Shown: positions 1 through 8,582, counted from the first letter of the stretch. The stretch: 64,000 nt of DNA from Fluviispira vulneris (GCF_014281055.1 NZ_JACRSE010000006.1:124001-188000), one strand, 5' to 3'. Made by a program: numbers and translations. The notes: generated by a model not told the origin, from the letters alone.

Positions 1-283
1 CTGTCTCAGTGTTACTTTTTAAAAAATTTAACAATATAATATAAATCATATAGTTACAAAATATTTGCTTTCCATCCAAAAAAAATTATCTGGGCATTGC
101 TATTTCCAAAATAAGCTACCAAAATAAAACAATTAATAAAAATTTTTAGAGAAAACCTCAATCTTGCTTCCAGTCAGCTAACACTGGAAAATATGCATTC
201 GTATTTCAAAACAATCACAATTGATAAATTAGGACAAAAATTTTTTATGCAATTATAGTAGACTGATAGATTGGAGGCTTAAA

Positions 284-1858
284 ATGACTTCTATGATTAA
301 CGATCATTTCAGTTTGAAATCTAAAATCATAATTCCTGTTGTAATATCAACTTTTCTCATTTTTTGCATAAGTCTTTTTGGTTTCTTTAAAACTTATAGT
401 GTATACGAATCATTAGCTGAAAGTAGTAAAATTTCTCTAAATAAATATAGAAAAATTGCAGAAATTGAAAGAAATTTCGGCCTTATGGTTCAAGAATGGA
501 AGAATATACTCATACGAGGAAAAGACTTAGAAAGTTTAAATAAACACAGCAAAGGAATGGATGATGCAATTAATAAGCAAAAAGAAATTGCAAATAGCTT
601 AAAGCCATTTCTCGGAGAGATTGAGTTACCAAATATTGAAAAATTTATCAGTGATTTAAATGAACTAGAAAAAAAATATATAACCACTAGATATAACTAT
701 CTCACGCAAAATCAGTTTTTAATGTCTGAGGCTGATCGTGCTGTAAAAGGTATAGATCGGAATGCTTTGGACAGTCTAAAAAATCTTATCAATATGGCAA
801 ACAACGATTTTGAACTTAATTCGAACGAAAATTCCCGTACTATAAAGAACACAATTACTTATGCATCACTGCTCATGTTTGTAATTTCTATATTTACACT
901 TTTTTTTATAATTATTTTCATAAATAAATCTACAAATTTATTACATCTACTAGTAAATAAAATATTAACAGTCTCAACTAAATTAAAGACATCTTCAAAA
1001 AGAATGCAAACGATTGCTACAAAAATAGCAAGTACGAATTCTGAACAGGTTTCATCTTTACATGAAACCGTGAGTTCCTTAACACAGATAAGCTCAATGA
1101 CAGAACAATTAGCTAATGGTGCCTCCAATGCTGAACAAAAATCTAGAGAGTCAAAGAAAAAAGTAGATAATGGAAAAGATCTGATCAACGAAATGCTTAA
1201 TGCGATGAAAGAAATTAGTCAAAGTAATAGCTCGATTATAAATCAAGCAGACAGAAGCAATAAAGAAATGGGTGAAATAGTAAAACTCATTCTCGAAATC
1301 CAAAATAAAACAAAAGTCATCAATGAAATTGTATTTCAAACAAAGCTTCTTTCTTTTAATGCCTCTATAGAAGCAGCGCGCGCAGGCCAACAAGGCAAAG
1401 GGTTTGCTGTTGTTGCGGAGGAAGTTGGAAATCTTGCTGGCATGAGTGGAGATGCAGCTAAAGATATCGCAAAAATACTAAATGATAGTATAAAAAAAGT
1501 AGAGCTAATAACCTCTGAATTGAAGTTAAAAATCAAATCAATTACCGAAATTGGTAAAGAAAAAATTGATTTCGGAGTTGAGGTATCTGAAAATTGTGCA
1601 AAAATATTTAATGATATAGTAGAAAATGTTACAGCAGTTACAAAGTTAGCCAACGAAATATCACTCGGCACTAAAGAACAATCAAGGGGTGCAAGCGAAA
1701 TACATAAGGCCATCAATCAACTTCATTCTGTCACTCAAATAAATTCTAAAACAAGTGAAGAAGCTGCAAATATTTCTGAAGAACTTTTTGAACAGGCAGA
1801 TGCCTTAAATAAAGTAGTAGAAAATCTTATAACCAACGTTTATGGAAAACGCATTTAG
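284..1858 (+). CDS. Methyl-accepting chemotaxis protein (chemoreceptor)
   Basis: This is a membrane chemoreceptor that would signal to a CheA/CheW array. Seen: 524 aa with a membrane segment at about residues 15-36, a mostly helical ligand-facing region of about 150 residues, a second membrane segment at about 189-213, and a long cytoplasmic coiled-coil. The MCP hairpin tip lies at about residues 347-390 and contains EIVFQTKLLSFNASIEAARA followed by GKGFAVVAEEVGNLA, close to the canonical signature. No convincing HAMP domain follows the second membrane segment. The sensor region resembles four-helix-bundle types, but the ligand cannot be read from sequence. The start is supported by a GGAGG box 7 nt upstream. 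No chemotaxis genes are adjacent, so it is an orphan receptor. Confidence 0.93.
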   Translation: MTSMINDHFSLKSKIIIPVVISTFLIFCISLFGFFKTYSVYESLAESSKISLNKYRKIAEIERNFGLMVQEWKNILIRGKDLESLNKHSKGMDDAINKQKEIANSLKPFLGEIELPNIEKFISDLNELEKKYITTRYNYLTQNQFLMSEADRAVKGIDRNALDSLKNLINMANNDFELNSNENSRTIKNTITYASLLMFVISIFTLFFIIIFINKSTNLLHLLVNKILTVSTKLKTSSKRMQTIATKIASTNSEQVSSLHETVSSLTQISSMTEQLANGASNAEQKSRESKKKVDNGKDLINEMLNAMKEISQSNSSIINQADRSNKEMGEIVKLILEIQNKTKVINEIVFQTKLLSFNASIEAARAGQQGKGFAVVAEEVGNLAGMSGDAAKDIAKILNDSIKKVELITSELKLKIKSITEIGKEKIDFGVEVSENCAKIFNDIVENVTAVTKLANEISLGTKEQSRGASEIHKAINQLHSVTQINSKTSEEAANISEELFEQADALNKVVENLITNVYGKRI

Positions 1859-1986
1859 AAATTTTTTGGCAATGAAGTTTGATTTCTACCTTTCTTTTAA
1901 TTGCTTTTTTATTTGCTTTCAAGTAAAGAGTAAGAAGTTATCATGCCCTAAGTTTTTAATTCATTTTAAAATATATAAAAAGGAAA

Positions 1987-2376
1987 ATGCAATTGCTAAG
2001 ATTTTTATTCATTCTTTCATTTTTAACCGGTTGTAGTTCCCTGGATTTAAAAAATAAGACTACTCCAAAAGCAGAACAAGTCCTCCATACTCTTCTTGAA
2101 GTTGAAAAAGAAGACAATTATAAAAAAATTTCAATCAAAAAAATGCATCCAGATACAAGCTATCTCCTTCCCCCATCTGGAGAATTTTTTGTAGGATATA
2201 TTGATAAACATATTATAAATACCTCAATGTGCCCGAGCCCATACTATTTAGAAAAAACTAAAGTATATTTTAGCCCACACAATCTGAAACACTGCAATGA
2301 AATTTTACTCCGAATTTATTATCCGTCGCTCGATCAAAAAACATCATCCTATTACCCAATCTCATTGTTGATATGA
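1987..2376 (+). CDS. N-terminal part of a frameshifted PAF-acetylhydrolase-like lipoprotein
   Basis: The 129-aa reading frame begins with a lipoprotein signal peptide whose lipobox is LTGC (residues 13-16). It then carries a segment, GEFFVGYIDK to LLRIYYPSLDQ, that matches the N-terminal strand region of PAF-acetylhydrolase/dienelactone-hydrolase-like enzymes (RLYYPS in the human enzyme). The frame ends at a TGA that overlaps the ATG of the next frame (ATGA at 2373-2376). Immediately upstream is an A6 run (2336-2341). Shifting -1 at the AAA codon there joins this frame to the downstream hydrolase through KNIILLPN. I infer that the two frames are one gene broken, or decoded, at this run. Confidence 0.75.
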   Translation: MQLLRFLFILSFLTGCSSLDLKNKTTPKAEQVLHTLLEVEKEDNYKKISIKKMHPDTSYLLPPSGEFFVGYIDKHIINTSMCPSPYYLEKTKVYFSPHNLKHCNEILLRIYYPSLDQKTSSYYPISLLI

Positions 2377-3236
2377 AAGAAATGTCTGGCAATAAAAAAA
2401 ATGAAGAATTTGCACAAATAAAAAATTTAAAAAGTCATAGTACTCATCACGCTGAAAAAGCACCTGGAAAATTTCCCGTGATTTTTTTCGTACCTGGATA
2501 TGGTATTCCTGCTCAAGAGTATGAAAATATTATTATCCATCTAGTAAGTAATGGTTATATAGTTATTGGACTCAATAGTGTTTTTATAAGTGGTGATTTG
2601 CAAATGCCAAGTGGTCTCATCGCAAATATAATAACACCAGATTCAGACGAACAAAAAAATGATCTATTTAACAATTCTATAAGTGATCTTGCCTTTAGCG
2701 TCTCACATTTAAAAATTAAAAATACAAAAGAAGAAATTTTAAATTCAATAGATTGGAATAAAATTGCGCTAGTTGGACATTCATTAGGTTCTTCCACGAT
2801 CGCGCATTTCGCTCAGAAAACAAAATTAAAGGTGAAAGCTATTGTCACTCTCGATCTAACAATCGATTTACTATGTCAAAACAATTGTCCGAACCTAGTA
2901 AATATTCCTTTTATGCACATATTTTCATCTCAATTTTATAAACAAAGCAATGACAAATGCTTTCCATTTTATTGCCCCCCAAAAAATAAACGACCTTCGC
3001 CTGATGAGTTTTTATTTGTCGTGAACAATATATATAATGATGACTCATATAGTATGCATTTGAGTTTTACAGATTATTCAACATTACAATACCATCCAGA
3101 AATTGAACTAGCTATTCAATCCATGCTCAGTAAAAATCCATCTGATCAATTTTTAGGAACAGGCGATGGATTTACTATAAGTCAAGCTGTTAATAAAAAG
3201 ATTTTGGACTTCTTTCAAATGTTTTTGATCAACTAA
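2373..3236 (+). CDS. Alpha/beta hydrolase, PAF-acetylhydrolase-like (C-terminal part of split gene)
   Basis: The 287-aa frame contains the hydrolase core: KFPVIFFVPGYG (oxyanion strand) and the nucleophile elbow GHSLG at about residues 135-139 with Ser137. Then follow AIVTLDLTI and a late NIPFMHIFSSQFY strand. The order matches the PAF-acetylhydrolase/phospholipase A2 group VII fold. The N-terminal strands and export signal normally fused to this domain are in the preceding frame, so translation from this ATG alone would give a truncated, unexported protein. There is no good ribosome-binding site. The likely role of the intact product is ester or phospholipid hydrolysis at the cell surface. 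Substrate is unknown. Confidence 0.8.
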   Translation: MKEMSGNKKNEEFAQIKNLKSHSTHHAEKAPGKFPVIFFVPGYGIPAQEYENIIIHLVSNGYIVIGLNSVFISGDLQMPSGLIANIITPDSDEQKNDLFNNSISDLAFSVSHLKIKNTKEEILNSIDWNKIALVGHSLGSSTIAHFAQKTKLKVKAIVTLDLTIDLLCQNNCPNLVNIPFMHIFSSQFYKQSNDKCFPFYCPPKNKRPSPDEFLFVVNNIYNDDSYSMHLSFTDYSTLQYHPEIELAIQSMLSKNPSDQFLGTGDGFTISQAVNKKILDFFQMFLIN

Positions 3237-3384
3237 ACAGAGCAAAGTTAACTTATAAAAATTTTATAAATTTACTGAATATAACCATCAATTATTTGAC
3301 GGAGAAAATCGATCAAACTTGTCAAATTTTGATGCGTAATATATTTTTTTATTTTCGTAAACAATACCTTTTTAAGGAGTATAT

Positions 3385-3828
3385 ATGTTATTAAAAAAAG
3401 CTTTATTTATAGCATCCATCATAAGTGCCTTATGCCCATTTTTAGCAAATGCTATGGTAATTTTACAAAATTTTGAAACGGGTCGACTGCTCGATAGCAA
3501 TTATAATGGCAATATTTATACCCTCCCCCAAAATGGTGGAAACTATCAAAAATGGAACTTAAATTGCGTTCAAAATCTTTGCGTCATTAAAAATGTACAA
3601 ACAGGCTTAGTTGTTGATAGCAATGCTAATGGGAATGCCTATACTCTTCAAGAAAATGGAGGCGATTTTCAAAAGTGGTATATTTATTTTAGCGGAATTC
3701 AAGATAGATATTACTTACAAAATAAAGCTACTGGTCGTTACCTTGATAGCAATTATAATGGCTCTGTTTACTCACTTCCGTATAATGGTGGACACTACCA
3801 AAAGTGGTCTATCTATCCAACCAATTAA
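3385..3828 (+). CDS. Secreted ricin B-type beta-trefoil lectin
   Basis: A 147-aa exported protein. A signal peptide (residues 1-23, cleavage near ANA/MV) is followed by three internal repeats of about 41 residues. Each has the pattern TGR.LDSN.NG..Y.LP.NGG.YQKW, ending in the QxW motif of ricin-B trefoils (QKW three times). Together they make a single complete beta-trefoil. Family knowledge: such domains bind sugars, often galactose-type. There is no attached enzyme or toxin domain, so the protein is a free-standing lectin. An AAGGAG box lies upstream of the ATG. It is flanked by other exported proteins, but spacing suggests its own transcript. Confidence 0.9.
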   Translation: MLLKKALFIASIISALCPFLANAMVILQNFETGRLLDSNYNGNIYTLPQNGGNYQKWNLNCVQNLCVIKNVQTGLVVDSNANGNAYTLQENGGDFQKWYIYFSGIQDRYYLQNKATGRYLDSNYNGSVYSLPYNGGHYQKWSIYPTN

Positions 3829-4397
3829 TTTAAAGTAGATTATTTAACCATCTCGCATCCCCATAAAAACACCTATAACTATAAGTCATTATTATTGTCA
3901 TCGGTGTTTTAATTAATATTACGGAATAACCAATATTTTGAACAGAGCAAAGAAATTGCAGCTCAACCTAAACAACGAATTTATACATTAGAAAAATTAC
4001 ATTTCTCAATGACAAAGCTATGGTTCTAAACACCTCTTCTTGTCTTGAGATATATGCGTCATTTTTGTGCATATTTAAAAGAGATTCTGTTTACTCATAA
4101 TTGCCAGCTGAGAGGGTAAGAGAGAATTTAGAACACGCACCACTTTCAAGACATGTCATGATGAGTTTGGGCAGAAATAAAATTTTCATTTATTCACTTT
4201 ATCCATTAGAAAATCATTTAAAAATCAAAATTTAGTTCTTTTATTTATCCAACATTCTTTTGTCAACGTAATAAGTTAATTTATTATCTTGACAAGGAAG
4301 ATTTTTTTTTTTATTTTGACTCTGTAATAGTAAATTAATTTAAAATTATATAGCTCAATTTAAATAAATTAAAAAATTTATAAATAAGGAAAAAGTA
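3829..4397. other. Intergenic region with a possible gene remnant
   Basis: This is 569 bases of AT-rich sequence. On the + strand, about 3914-4027 reads as an open stretch of more than 30 codons (containing EQSKEIAAQPKQRIYTLE) ending in TAA. It has no start codon with a ribosome-binding site. It may be the tail of a decayed gene, but I cannot assign a family. The phrase AACAGAGCAAAG before this stretch also occurs just after the hydrolase gene (near 3236), so a short duplication is possible. No tRNA or clear terminator was seen. Confidence 0.3.
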
Positions 4398-5066
4398 ATG
4401 AAGAAATTATTTTGTTCTATAATCTTATCTTGCTTTCCATTTACAGTCTCCTTTGCTGACGAAGGAATTAATAATGCTGACGAAGGAATTAATAATATTG
4501 CGCAACTTGAGCCGATAGTCTTAGATCACTTCGGCACACCCCTACAATATTGTAACACCTACTCAATGGGTACGGCTGATATATATAATGCTTCAACAAG
4601 TGATGGGATTATAATTCCTAAAAACTCTTTATTTGGTTTTACAAAATATCTTGCAAGAACTATTTATGAGTCAAAAAGAGCGACAGGGTTTGTTCAATTC
4701 CTTTCAGCTCAAAACATTCCTTGTGATCGTGAAATTCGAGAAAAAGATTTTATTTTTATTAATCTTAAAAATTCTGAACAGACTGATTCGTATTTTGTTA
4801 AAATGGATGACAACGGAATATATTTTCCAATTGTTCACAAAGAAAGTATTTCAAATAAAGATCATATTTTTCAGTTTATTAAATTTAAAAATACATCTGT
4901 TGGATCTGCCTATGCTCTGCAATATATTTCAAGTCATTCTTCGACATTTTTAACCTGCCAAGGATTAAATTTCTGCGAATCTACAGACATTCCTTCACAA
5001 GCATTATTGATTAGATTTTTGCCAGTGAAATCAGGCGTTCATGAAAAGGCTCACACTAAAAAGTAA
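4398..5066 (+). CDS. Exported protein of unknown function with N-terminal tandem repeat
   Basis: A 222-aa protein with a clear signal peptide (residues 1-20, cut after SFA). The mature end is a perfect tandem duplication of seven residues, ADEGINN-ADEGINN, encoded by a direct 21-bp DNA repeat. The rest has five cysteines after the repeat and no recognisable domain. An AAGGAAAAAG box precedes the ATG. It lies between a secreted lectin and a probable lipoprotein, all rightward. Function unknown; secretion to the periplasm or outside is inferred from the signal peptide only. Confidence 0.75.
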   Translation: MKKLFCSIILSCFPFTVSFADEGINNADEGINNIAQLEPIVLDHFGTPLQYCNTYSMGTADIYNASTSDGIIIPKNSLFGFTKYLARTIYESKRATGFVQFLSAQNIPCDREIREKDFIFINLKNSEQTDSYFVKMDDNGIYFPIVHKESISNKDHIFQFIKFKNTSVGSAYALQYISSHSSTFLTCQGLNFCESTDIPSQALLIRFLPVKSGVHEKAHTKK

Positions 5067-5148
5067 CAAGAAAAACTATACTTAATTTTTCCATTTTTTG
5101 ACCGATAAAAAAAATACTAAAAGGTTTCGGTAAATATTATAAGGAATT

Positions 5149-6069
5149 ATGAGTATTTATTATAAGCTAACATTATATATCCCAATGATTTTAATTGCTG
5201 CCAATGGCTGTGATAATTCTAAATCTTCCAAATCGAAGAACAATTCGAGTGCCCTATTTGAGCTTGCGCTAACCCCTCAAGAGTTAGCTGAAAGAAAAAG
5301 AAGATTTTTAGAAACAAACTCATTGATTCATCCACGAGGATTGCAAAGTAGATTTAACAATTTTAATGACACGGAACTTAATCAAGGGAGTACTTGCCCG
5401 TCACCAAGAATAGCCACTTATGATTATCCAAATGCTGGACAAGAAGTCTATTGTTTAAAACTTCCAAAGGAATTTCGAAATAATATACCAATCGAAATTA
5501 AACAGGAAATAATTTCGCATGATTTAAATTCATTGGATTTGTATTTTATTGCTCAACATAAACATCAAACGTATGATGCGCCTCGAGTAGACGTTTTAAG
5601 AGTTCATAATTGGGTCTATCCATATATTCCATCAACGTATAGTGGATCGATATTTAATAGGGATATTTTGATGACTGTTTATAGTAATTCAAATATATCT
5701 TTAAGTAATCAAATATTAGAAAAAAAACTGATACCATTTAATGTCAATATTCATGACAATCTTATTTCACCTGATAATGCACACACTGCAATAGCAGCCG
5801 CACCCCATATTAATTTTTCATTTTATTCTTTAGTCATTGACGCTCAAACAAAAAGAGCAGTAGTAACATTGCATTGGATGATAGAACCAAGCGATTTTAT
5901 AATGGATAATACTCGAAATCCAACTAATTTTATGCACTCTTTACAACATATTAATGGCAGTACTCATTCACCAACTTCTTTGCGGACACTTATCGAAACT
6001 TTAAAAAGACACCCCCACTTTAATTCGACCACTGAACCAATGCAATCGCTCGAAACGCTTCTTCAATAG
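5149..6069 (+). CDS. Probable lipoprotein of unknown function
   Basis: A 306-aa protein. A hydrophobic N-terminus ends in AANGC (Cys21), a loose lipobox, followed by a Ser/Lys/Asn-rich linker typical of surface lipoproteins. The mature part has two conserved-looking cysteines (TCPSPR and YCLKLP) and no domain I recognise. AAGGAATT precedes the ATG. It lies 82 bases after the previous exported-protein gene in the same direction and could share its transcript. The stop is followed by an inverted repeat (TTAGAAAT/ATTTCTAA, about 6070-6092) that may end transcription, though there is no strong T-run. Confidence 0.7.
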   Translation: MSIYYKLTLYIPMILIAANGCDNSKSSKSKNNSSALFELALTPQELAERKRRFLETNSLIHPRGLQSRFNNFNDTELNQGSTCPSPRIATYDYPNAGQEVYCLKLPKEFRNNIPIEIKQEIISHDLNSLDLYFIAQHKHQTYDAPRVDVLRVHNWVYPYIPSTYSGSIFNRDILMTVYSNSNISLSNQILEKKLIPFNVNIHDNLISPDNAHTAIAAAPHINFSFYSLVIDAQTKRAVVTLHWMIEPSDFIMDNTRNPTNFMHSLQHINGSTHSPTSLRTLIETLKRHPHFNSTTEPMQSLETLLQ

Positions 6070-6469
6070 TTAGAAATCTAGATTATTTCTAAATATCATA
6101 ACCTAAAATAGCATCAAACTGAGTATTACTAAAATTACTATTGTTTAAATGATGCCAAGAGGCAATTACTGATGCCCCAATATTAAGATTATTAGTGAAC
6201 TTCTAATACTTTAATAATAAATTTAGCATATAGCATAAATCATTCAATTTTTGATTTATTAATCCTTGTTTTCTCCTTTTTCTGAAAGCTTTTGATTAAT
6301 TAATTTAAAAGAACTTTTAGGCATCTTAGCAGGTTGATAAAAATTTTCAATGAGATTGATAAAAATTATTTATTTGAAGGCTAATAGAAATAAGTTTCTT
6401 TGTAATATTTTTAATAGCAATAAAATTCTTGAATATAACAGTCTTAAAATTAACTTTATTCTTATATTT
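6070..6469. other. Intergenic region between convergent genes
   Basis: About 400 bases. The left end holds the TTAGAAAT/ATTTCTAA hairpin. Around 6265-6376 the minus strand has a short open stretch (containing FYQPAKMPKSSFKLINQ) ending in TAA. It looks like the C-terminal tail of a lost gene but has no start or family match I can name. Nothing else is recognisable. Confidence 0.3.
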
Positions 6470-6991
6470 TCAAATTTTTTTATAAAACAAAATTCTAGGC
6501 TTTGAATTATGAAAAACACCTTGATAAACCTCAATAAATCCTTGTGACTTTAGAAGAGATTGATTTGAAATATTTTCCGGATGGACAGTCGCATAGATAT
6601 GCTCTATATCATTATTTTTTAAATTAAATATTACATTATTTGTCATTTTAGAAGCCAACTTAAGGCCTCGATATTTTTTAAATACATAAGATCCTGGAAA
6701 GTAAGCGCCTATTGGAGACTTTTCCAAAATTGGTAAAAGATTTAAATACTTATCCCCAATAACTCCAACATGTACCAGTCTCATTGAAATTATTTTGTTT
6801 TCCTCTGTAAAAATTCCACAACTATATTTTTGTGCAAGTGATTCTTTTGTAAGTTTTATATCAACATAATATTTATTTTCACCCAACTCTTGACAAGCAC
6901 AGTCGTGTAAATGCATTACATCAGTTAAATCCTTCAATGTTAATGTTCTAAGTGTGAATATTTTGTTTAATTCTTTAATATTTAATTGCAT
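6470..6991 (-). CDS. GNAT-family N-acetyltransferase
   Basis: A 173-aa protein with GNAT layout: N-terminal LRTLTLKDLTDVMHLHD, a central strand RLVHVGVIGDKYLNL, an acetyl-CoA-binding loop of R/Q-x-x-G type (KKYRGLKLASKM), and a terminal YATVHPENISNQSLLKSQGFIEV segment typical of this fold. Family knowledge: these enzymes move an acetyl group from acetyl-CoA to an amine. The substrate (small molecule, protein or antibiotic) cannot be deduced. It is a monocistronic leftward gene with long AT-rich flanks. Confidence 0.8.
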   Translation of the reverse strand: MQLNIKELNKIFTLRTLTLKDLTDVMHLHDCACQELGENKYYVDIKLTKESLAQKYSCGIFTEENKIISMRLVHVGVIGDKYLNLLPILEKSPIGAYFPGSYVFKKYRGLKLASKMTNNVIFNLKNNDIEHIYATVHPENISNQSLLKSQGFIEVYQGVFHNSKPRILFYKKI

Positions 6992-7387
6992 GCACAGACT
7001 CCCGTCTTTGGTATAAAAGAAAAATCATAGTGACAAAAAAATTAATTTAAAACAAGTTTTATTAAATTTTTATAATATTATTATATATATAAATAGATAT
7101 TATTCATGATATATTTTTAAAATTATGATATAATTTTATTCTCATTTAATCAATGCTATTATAAATTTGAATTGTTATTATTTTTTGATGAAACTTATAA
7201 TTGATCAAAAAAAATATGTTCACATAAAATAAATTTTTTTAGTTTATAGAAAAATACGCTCTTTTCAAGGTGCAATTCGGATTGAGATCTTTTGCGATGA
7301 GTCTTCTAAATAAATTAAATAATATTTTAGAACAAATTCACCAAAAAATAAAGAATCCGTGAAAACAAGCAACTCAGGATAATTATT
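6992..7387. other. AT-rich intergenic region
   Basis: This is 396 bases of extreme AT content between two leftward genes, with runs such as TTATTATATATATAAATAG. It probably contains the promoter of the acetyltransferase gene and the end of the Abi gene. I see no ORF, tRNA or clear terminator. Confidence 0.4.
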
Positions 7388-8278
7388 TTATAATTTATTA
7401 AGTTCTGAAAGAGATTTTATACCCATCATTTTTAGATCAGTTACATATATTATTTTATTATCTATAGATTTTATTAAAAACTTGTTTAATTCATAAATCC
7501 ATTTAGATTTATAATCTATAATATTTGAAAAATAATTTAGAATTAAAATGGTATTATATATTTTAGAATCTTCGTTCTTAGATTTTTCCCATAAATCATA
7601 TAATTTTTCTGGTTTCTTAGGAATTTTCATTCGACATGATGTTAGCTTTTTATTCCAAAGACGTCCATGATGAGCGCATATATTTCTAACAACATTTATA
7701 TTTCTTAAACATGATTCAAAAACTTCATCGTCTAAGTGAAATTCTCTGCTTATATCTTTTTTTAAATTTATTTTTAGATTTGAATATAAATTCACCAATG
7801 TACCAAAAGAAAAACTTTCACAAATTGACCATATTGGTGGAAAAATAGGACTGCTATAGTTTGTCCTATAATGAACTAGAAAATCTTCTTTGCTGATAGA
7901 ATAATTCTTCATAATATCAGACAGATGACTTATATGTTTATCCGTTTTTTCAAAATTCTTTGTATCGATATAAGCGTGTGAGTCATTATTTTTTATCGCT
8001 AAAGTATAAGCCCATATTGTCCTAAATGAAATTTCGAATGATTCTATTGCTTCTAATATTAATAATCTAAATTTTTTATCAAATAAATATAAATTTACAA
8101 TCCGTTCTATACTCGTATTATTATGATATTTATGATTTTCACTATCAATTTTTTCTTCAAAGATTTTCCAATACCCACTTAATCTATAGTAATTTATGTG
8201 TTTAAGTGTATTTTGTGCAAAGTCTTCATTTGTAATTATCATACCTCTAGATTTGAGCAGATCTACCTTTTCACTCAA
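7388..8278 (-). CDS. Abi_2 (AbiD/AbiF-type) abortive-infection HEPN protein
   Basis: A 296-aa protein with the Abi_2 family pattern: LLKSRGMII near the N-terminus, INYYRLSGYW, FDKKFRLLILEAIESFEISFRT, and the HEPN-like RNase motif RNICAHH (R-x4-H, about residues 196-202). Family knowledge: these proteins stop phage growth, probably by RNA cleavage. The listed start is a TTG without a ribosome-binding site. Upstream, ATG at 8296-8298 is followed by a run of eight A. With one more A that frame would give MKKKPLNLSEKVDLL, a typical Abi_2 N-terminus, so the gene may be frameshifted or switched at that tract. It lies directly outside the prophage attL. Confidence 0.85.
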   Translation of the reverse strand: MSEKVDLLKSRGMIITNEDFAQNTLKHINYYRLSGYWKIFEEKIDSENHKYHNNTSIERIVNLYLFDKKFRLLILEAIESFEISFRTIWAYTLAIKNNDSHAYIDTKNFEKTDKHISHLSDIMKNYSISKEDFLVHYRTNYSSPIFPPIWSICESFSFGTLVNLYSNLKINLKKDISREFHLDDEVFESCLRNINVVRNICAHHGRLWNKKLTSCRMKIPKKPEKLYDLWEKSKNEDSKIYNTILILNYFSNIIDYKSKWIYELNKFLIKSIDNKIIYVTDLKMMGIKSLSELNKL

Positions 8279-8345
8279 ATTAAGAGGTTTTTTTTCATAA
8301 TTTTTTAAGTTTTTTATTCAATTTTTATAAGATTTTAGATATATA

Positions 8346-8400
8346 CAAAAAAAGACTCCCCGCTTTGAGCTTCTTCGAGAGGCTTGGGAAGTATTGTTAA
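8346..8400 (-). ncRNA. Putative small RNA / leader upstream of the Abi gene
   Basis: On the minus strand a promoter (see 8407-8433) would start transcription near 8400. The transcript reaches a terminator-like hairpin: ACTTCCC pairs with GGGGAGT (8386-8392 with 8355-8361, one G-U) and is followed by seven T (8347-8353). That makes an RNA of about 55 nt just before the Abi gene. Type III toxin-antitoxin loci have this promoter-RNA-terminator-toxin order, and AbiF proteins have been linked to adjacent noncoding RNAs. The antitoxin role is inference. It could also be a simple transcription attenuator. Confidence 0.45.
8347..8392 (-). terminator. Terminator-like hairpin between small RNA and Abi gene
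   Basis: A 7-bp stem (8355-8361 with 8386-8392, one G-U pair) encloses a 24-base loop and is followed on the minus strand by T7. The long loop makes it weaker than a textbook terminator, so some read-through into the Abi gene is expected. Confidence 0.45.
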
Positions 8401-8406
8401 CTTCAT

Positions 8407-8433
8407 ATTATAAATCGTCATTATAACTGTCAA
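8407..8433 (-). promoter_or_regulatory. Sigma70-like promoter for the Abi small RNA/leader
   Basis: Minus-strand TTGACA (8428-8433) and TATAAT (8407-8412) are both perfect consensus hexamers, separated by 15 bases, which is shorter than the usual 17. Transcription would run left towards the hairpin and the Abi gene. Confidence 0.5.
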
Positions 8434-8486
8434 ATTAATTAAAAAAATTAATATATCTGACAACACCCTGATTTATTTCACAGCCA

Positions 8487-8521
8487 TTTAAAATGGCGGA
8501 GAGCGGGGGATTCGAACCCCC
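8487..8521. repeat. attL (35-bp core)
   Basis: A perfect 35-bp copy of 44378-44412, covering the CCA end, acceptor arm and T arm of tRNA-Ser on the minus strand (CCA at 8494-8496). It is the leftover 3' end of the host tRNA gene after integration. Sequence diverges immediately after 8521. Confidence 0.95.
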
Positions 8522-8551
8522 TCCGGAGCACACGACGGTACTCGACGGCTC

Positions 8552-8582
8552 GCGGCGGTTCCTGCGGCGGTTTTTGCGGCGG
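8552..8582. repeat. Three GCGGCGG heptamers at exact 12-bp spacing beside attL
   Basis: GCGGCGG occurs at 8552-8558, 8564-8570 and 8576-8582. Two CGACGG words lie just before (8533-8538, 8543-8548). Regular short repeats this close to a core site suggest integrase or excisionase arm-type binding sites. This is inference from position. Confidence 0.4.

Noticed and set aside
1842-2036. 64-codon ORF after the chemoreceptor
   Set aside because: Overlaps the chemoreceptor end and the lipoprotein start in another frame; no start signal.
2335-2342. Programmed -1 frameshift heptamer in the split hydrolase
   Set aside because: A AAA AAC is present but not in the correct frame for tandem slippage, so a canonical programmed site is unlikely; simple slippage, mutation or sequence error remains.
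8533-8582. Short regular repeats as a CRISPR array
   Set aside because: Repeats are only 7 bp with 5-bp gaps, no spacers and no cas genes.
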